Origin: SLSG01 sp041690235
GTDB taxonomy: Bacteria; Bacteroidota; Bacteroidia; Bacteroidales; UBA7960
Direction of reading: 5' to 3'
Assembly: GCA_041690235.1 (NCBI GenBank)
Contig: JAWLHS010000117.1
Span: 1-7,769 of the forward strand
DNA: 7,769 nucleotides
A program made the position numbers and the translations under genes. Below are positions 5,240 to 7,769 of this stretch, piece by piece. The notes beneath the pieces are model-generated. The model saw nothing but the letters and a program-made list of their open reading frames with translations. It was not told the origin of the DNA and searched no databases. The first letter of the stretch is position 1, and each line of letters starts with the position of its first letter.

Positions 5240-6097
5240 ATGTTTTATCTGATATCCACCATCATTTTTTCCACAGCCATTGTGATCAGTTTCAGGCTGT
5301 TCACCCGTTTTGGGATTGACAACCTTCAGGCCATTGCCACCAATTACCTGGTGGCTGCGCTCATGAGTTTTCTTGTTTATCAGCATCAGTTTCAGGCGGT
5401 GGAGATACCTTTCAGGCCATGGTTTCCCTTTGCCATTGTGATCGGATTTACTTTTATTCTGGTATTTTTCGTATTTGCCTTATCGGCCCAAAAGGCCGGC
5501 ATCGCCGTTACCTCCGTCGCTTCCAAAATGTCGGTGGTCATTCCTGTAAGCGTTGGCATCATGGCCTATGCCGAGCCCCTGAATACTGCAAAACTGACCG
5601 GGATCATTGCCTCCCTGTTGGCCTTCTACCTGACATTTAAGAAGAAACAGGAACAGCGCATAGACAAAAGGGTTCTGATCCTTCCCATACTGCTTTTTCT
5701 GGGGAATGGCGCCAACGATACCCTGACAAAACATGCCCAAAAGTTTCATGTCGGTGAGGAAACCCTGCTTTTTCTCGGAACGGTATTCCTCTCTTCCATG
5801 GTTATCGGCGGCCTGATTCTATTGGTCAGGTTACTGAAAAAGAAGCAATCCATTCATGGGCGCAGCATCCTTGCGGGCGTCTGGCTGGGGTTCCTGAACT
5901 TCTTTTCCAGCTATTTTTTCCTGATGGCACTGGGGGTATTTGAAAGTTCGGTTTTCTTTCCCATATTCAATGTGAGCATTGTCAGCCTTTCGGCATTGAC
6001 CGGGTATTTCTTTTTCAAGGAACAACTTTCGCTGATGAATAAAGTCGGGATATTTCTGGCCCTTTGCGCCATTCTGCTGATCACCATGGGCACATGA
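5240..6097 (+). CDS. EamA/DMT-family inner-membrane transporter
   Basis: 285 residues with ten hydrophobic segments (approximately 2-21, 29-47, 62-82, 88-110, 116-133, 144-158, 175-197, 210-231, 236-259 and 266-284). The two five-helix halves are joined by a basic loop (134-143, KKKQEQRIDK), the organisation of drug/metabolite transporters of the EamA type. The first half ends in a family-like pattern (PVSVGIMAYAEPL, then an LTGIIASLLAFYL helix), and the second half repeats it (FPIFNVSIVSLSALTGYFFFKEQLS, positions 240-264). The substrate cannot be read from the sequence. The gene begins 12 bases after ribD, so a role linked to flavin or pyrimidine metabolism is possible but unsupported. The second copy of the EamA domain is as complete as the first, and no truncation is seen. 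Confidence 0.85.
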   Translation: MFYLISTIIFSTAIVISFRLFTRFGIDNLQAIATNYLVAALMSFLVYQHQFQAVEIPFRPWFPFAIVIGFTFILVFFVFALSAQKAGIAVTSVASKMSVVIPVSVGIMAYAEPLNTAKLTGIIASLLAFYLTFKKKQEQRIDKRVLILPILLFLGNGANDTLTKHAQKFHVGEETLLFLGTVFLSSMVIGGLILLVRLLKKKQSIHGRSILAGVWLGFLNFFSSYFFLMALGVFESSVFFPIFNVSIVSLSALTGYFFFKEQLSLMNKVGIFLALCAILLITMGT

Positions 6098-6128
6098 TAA
6101 ACGGCTGACTGGCAAAAGTCACTACCTT

Positions 6129-6734
6129 ATGCAGGAAGACACTTATCGGACCATTGCCCGGCAATCCAAGGGCTTATTCAAGGACAAAGGAAGTAAATTC
6201 ATTGCCCTGGCCCATCCTGTGGATAACGAAACAAAGGCGAAAGACATCCTGAATGATTTGAAAAAGCAATATTACGATGCCCGGCACCATTGCTATGCCT
6301 GGGTGTTCCAGGCCGACCAGTCTGATTTCCGGTTCAATGACGATGGAGAACCCTCAGGGACGGCCGGGAGGCCCATTCACGGACAAATTATTTCGCACGG
6401 TCTTACAAATATCATCGTGGTGGTGGTCAGGTATTTCGGAGGCACGAAACTCGGGGTCAGGGGCCTGATCAACGCCTACAGGGGAGCCACCCGCGATGCC
6501 CTGGACCAGGCGTCTGTTGTTACAAAAACAATCAAAAACCGATACGAGATTCGTTTCCCCTATGAGGACATGAACGAAGTGATGCGGCTTGTAAAAGAAT
6601 TTGAGCTGCAACAGGAAAGTCATCGGTTCGACCTTTCCTGCCAGTTGGTTTTCTCAGTAAGGCAAAAACAGGCCAACACGGTGGAGGAAGCCTTTGGCGG
6701 GATCAACGGCCTGAAGATTGTCCGGCTGAAATAG
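6129..6734 (+). CDS. yigZ: YigZ/IMPACT family protein
   Basis: 201 residues, the usual length for bacterial YigZ. The N-terminal IMPACT-type domain (about 15-130) has the signature motifs DDGEPSGTAGRP (71-82) and RYFGGTKLGVRGL (101-113). The C-terminal ferredoxin-fold domain (about 138-198, DUF1949-like) has lower conservation but the expected size. The family is widespread and related to eukaryotic IMPACT, which affects the Gcn2 translation-control pathway; the bacterial role is not settled, though RNA or nucleotide binding has been suggested for the fold. It follows the transporter by 31 bases in the same direction and may share its transcript. The start is the first ATG in frame and gives the typical N-terminus (TYRTIA). 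No unusual features were seen. Confidence 0.93.
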   Translation: MQEDTYRTIARQSKGLFKDKGSKFIALAHPVDNETKAKDILNDLKKQYYDARHHCYAWVFQADQSDFRFNDDGEPSGTAGRPIHGQIISHGLTNIIVVVVRYFGGTKLGVRGLINAYRGATRDALDQASVVTKTIKNRYEIRFPYEDMNEVMRLVKEFELQQESHRFDLSCQLVFSVRQKQANTVEEAFGGINGLKIVRLK

Positions 6735-6761
6735 GGCCGGTTCCCTTCCCAAAACAATTCC

Positions 6762-6780
6762 CATTCTAAATTAGAGAATG
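6762..6780. repeat. Inverted repeat after yigZ (weak terminator or operator)
   Basis: CATTCT and AGAATG form a perfect 6-bp inverted pair around AAATTAG, and the inner CTAAATTAG is itself a 9-bp palindrome. It lies 28 bases after the yigZ stop and 74 bases before the lipoprotein start. The stem is AT-rich and followed by TAAAAAGTTTT rather than a clean T-run, so terminator function is doubtful; an operator for the nucleotidase genes is equally possible. Confidence 0.3.
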
Positions 6781-6853
6781 TAAAAAGTTTTCGTTGCATT
6801 TTGTTTACAGAAAGCTTAATATTGTTATTTCCGCCCAACAAAATCCGGATTCC

Positions 6854-7630
6854 ATGATTCGATCTCACAAGCCGTTGCTCCTCTTTGCCTTATCCCTTTT
6901 GATGGCCGTTTCTTCCTGTCAGGTAAGGGAAGAAAGCAAGACAGTGACAGGGGAATTACTGACCGTAGACAGCGTGAATGTTCCCGTTGTGGATCCGACC
7001 ACCGATTCCATCATAGAGGGATACCGGGGCATTCTCGAAGAGGAAATGAACCAGGTCATTGCCCATTCCGCGCAACTGATGCGCAAGGGAACCCCGGAGG
7101 ACCTTCTCAATAATTTTGTAGCCGATCTTGTGCTGGAAAAAGGACAAATGCTCTATGAGCCGGAGGACGGTGCTCCGATTGATTTCTGCATTTTGAACTA
7201 CGGGGGTTTGCGAACCAGCATTCCGCAAGGACCGGTCACACGGTCAAGAATATTTGAAGTGATGCCTTTTGAAAATGAAATGGTGGTCCTGACACTGAGT
7301 CCGGAGAAAACCCGGCAGGTTTTCCAGTACATCGCTTCCCGCAACGTCGGCACCCCCATTGCCGGCCTGGTGATTGGTGTCCGCAACGGCCAGGCTGAGG
7401 AAGTCAGCATTCAGGGAGCGCCCTTCAGGCCCGACCGGCCCTATAAAGTGCTGACGACCGATTACCTGGCGGGCTCCGGTGACAATATGTCCTTTTTTGA
7501 AAACCCGATGAATACCGAAATAGTGGGCATGCGGGTTCGTGATGCCATTTTGTTGCATCTGGCGGAACATCAGGCCAGGAACGAGTCCATATCCTCCAGC
7601 CTTGACGGGCGTATCTACTACATGGAGTGA
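6854..7630 (+). CDS. Lipoprotein consisting of the 5'-nucleotidase C-terminal domain only
   Basis: 258 residues from the ATG at 6854. This start is preferred over an upstream in-frame TTG at 6794 because it gives a clean lipoprotein signal: MIRSHK, a hydrophobic stretch (8-18), then VSSC with C22 as the probable lipidated Cys. Residues about 60-245 match the substrate-binding C-terminal domain of UshA-type 5'-nucleotidases, with NYGGLR (115-120), a VMPFEN motif (136-141) and a TTDYLAGSGDNMSFF segment (201-215), which normally supply nucleoside-binding residues. The catalytic metallophosphatase domain, usually N-terminal in the same chain, is absent; it is probably supplied by the gene starting at 7716. 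The protein would sit on the periplasmic side of a membrane or at the cell surface. The leader region 6735-6853 has no clear promoter beyond partial motif matches. Confidence 0.9.
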   Translation: MIRSHKPLLLFALSLLMAVSSCQVREESKTVTGELLTVDSVNVPVVDPTTDSIIEGYRGILEEEMNQVIAHSAQLMRKGTPEDLLNNFVADLVLEKGQMLYEPEDGAPIDFCILNYGGLRTSIPQGPVTRSRIFEVMPFENEMVVLTLSPEKTRQVFQYIASRNVGTPIAGLVIGVRNGQAEEVSIQGAPFRPDRPYKVLTTDYLAGSGDNMSFFENPMNTEIVGMRVRDAILLHLAEHQARNESISSSLDGRIYYME

Positions 7631-7684
7631 CCCTGTACCGGATTGAAATTGATTTCCGGAGCTTTTCCCGATGGTTGAACAATG

Positions 7685-7698
7685 AAGGCCACGGCCTT
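7685..7698. repeat. 14-bp inverted repeat between the two nucleotidase genes
   Basis: AAGGCC-AC-GGCCTT has 6-bp inverted arms around a 2-base centre, which as RNA would form a 5-bp stem with a 4-base loop. It starts 54 bases after the lipoprotein stop and ends 17 bases before the next ATG. The following TGTTAAAATAAAA lacks a T-run, so it is a poor terminator. Function is unknown. Confidence 0.3.
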
Positions 7699-7715
7699 TG
7701 TTAAAATAAAATTTC

Positions 7716-7769
7716 ATGAACCGAACAAGCAGAAGAGACTTTCTGAAAATGGCAAGCCTTGCCGGAATA
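7716..7769 (+). CDS. Tat-exported protein, 5' end only; probable metallophosphatase
   Basis: Only 18 codons are inside the window. They encode MNRTSRRDFLKMASLAGI, in which SRRDFLK matches the twin-arginine motif (S/T-R-R-x-F-L-K), followed by the start of the hydrophobic segment. The product is therefore probably exported folded by the Tat system. The preceding gene encodes an isolated 5'-nucleotidase C-terminal domain, and in Bacteroidota such genes often stand next to a separate metallophosphatase of the UshA/5'-nucleotidase type, so that identity is the likeliest. It rests on context alone, since no catalytic residue is visible. Confidence 0.7.
   Translation, partial: MNRTSRRDFLKMASLAGI

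Noticed and set aside
6794..6853. Upstream TTG start for the lipoprotein gene
   Set aside because: It would put 20 extra residues ahead of a complete lipoprotein signal; the ATG at 6854 gives the signal its normal N-terminus.
7636..7660. Inverted pair CCGGA / TCCGG after the nucleotidase lipoprotein as a terminator
   Set aside because: The arms are only 5 bp around a 12-base loop and no T-run follows.

Overview
The window looks like a chromosomal segment of an anaerobic member of the Bacteroidota, probably Bacteroidales-like. The reasons are a divergent cluster of [FeFe]-hydrogenase accessory genes, the lack of clear Shine-Dalgarno sequences before the genes, several matches to the Bacteroidota -7 promoter element (TAnnTTTG), a lipoprotein signal ending in VSSC, and a 5'-nucleotidase split into separate exported proteins. 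This taxonomic call is inference from gene content and signals, not from a marker gene.

Layout. Positions 1-443 (minus strand) hold most of a NuoE/HydC-type [2Fe-2S] subunit gene, cut by the window edge. Positions 444-748 are a 305-bp divergent control region with two strong dyads, a Rex-like site and candidate promoters. Rightward from 749 runs a three-gene hydrogenase-linked signalling cluster: a small thioredoxin-like [2Fe-2S] ferredoxin (749-1003), a 617-residue ferredoxin/[FeFe]-hydrogenase-like/FeS/PAS protein (1038-2891) and a SpoIIE/PP2C-type phosphatase (2922-4106). Housekeeping genes follow on the same strand: ribD (4160-5227), a 10-TM EamA/DMT transporter (5240-6097), a YigZ/IMPACT protein (6129-6734), a lipoprotein carrying only the 5'-nucleotidase C-terminal domain (6854-7630), and the first 18 codons of a Tat-exported protein (7716 to the edge), probably the matching metallophosphatase.

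How the genes fit together. The minus-strand gene resembles the HydC subunit of electron-bifurcating NAD-linked [FeFe] hydrogenases, and its operon presumably continues beyond the window. The rightward trio matches the arrangement of the phosphatase-linked putative sensory hydrogenases (group C3): a redox- or H2-sensing HydS-like protein with a PAS domain and no kinase, whose output would pass to the adjacent SpoIIE-type phosphatase. 

The most striking point is that the HydS-like protein has lost conserved residues. It lacks a cysteine in the L3 motif of the H-cluster site, has Ala where the L2 lysine is expected, Asn at the L1 proton-transfer cysteine, and Ser in place of one ligand of its first ferredoxin cluster. 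It may therefore be a degenerate, non-catalytic or H-cluster-free sensor rather than a working hydrogenase. The other strong points are the symmetric sites in the divergent control region and the uncharacterised C-terminal domain of the phosphatase.
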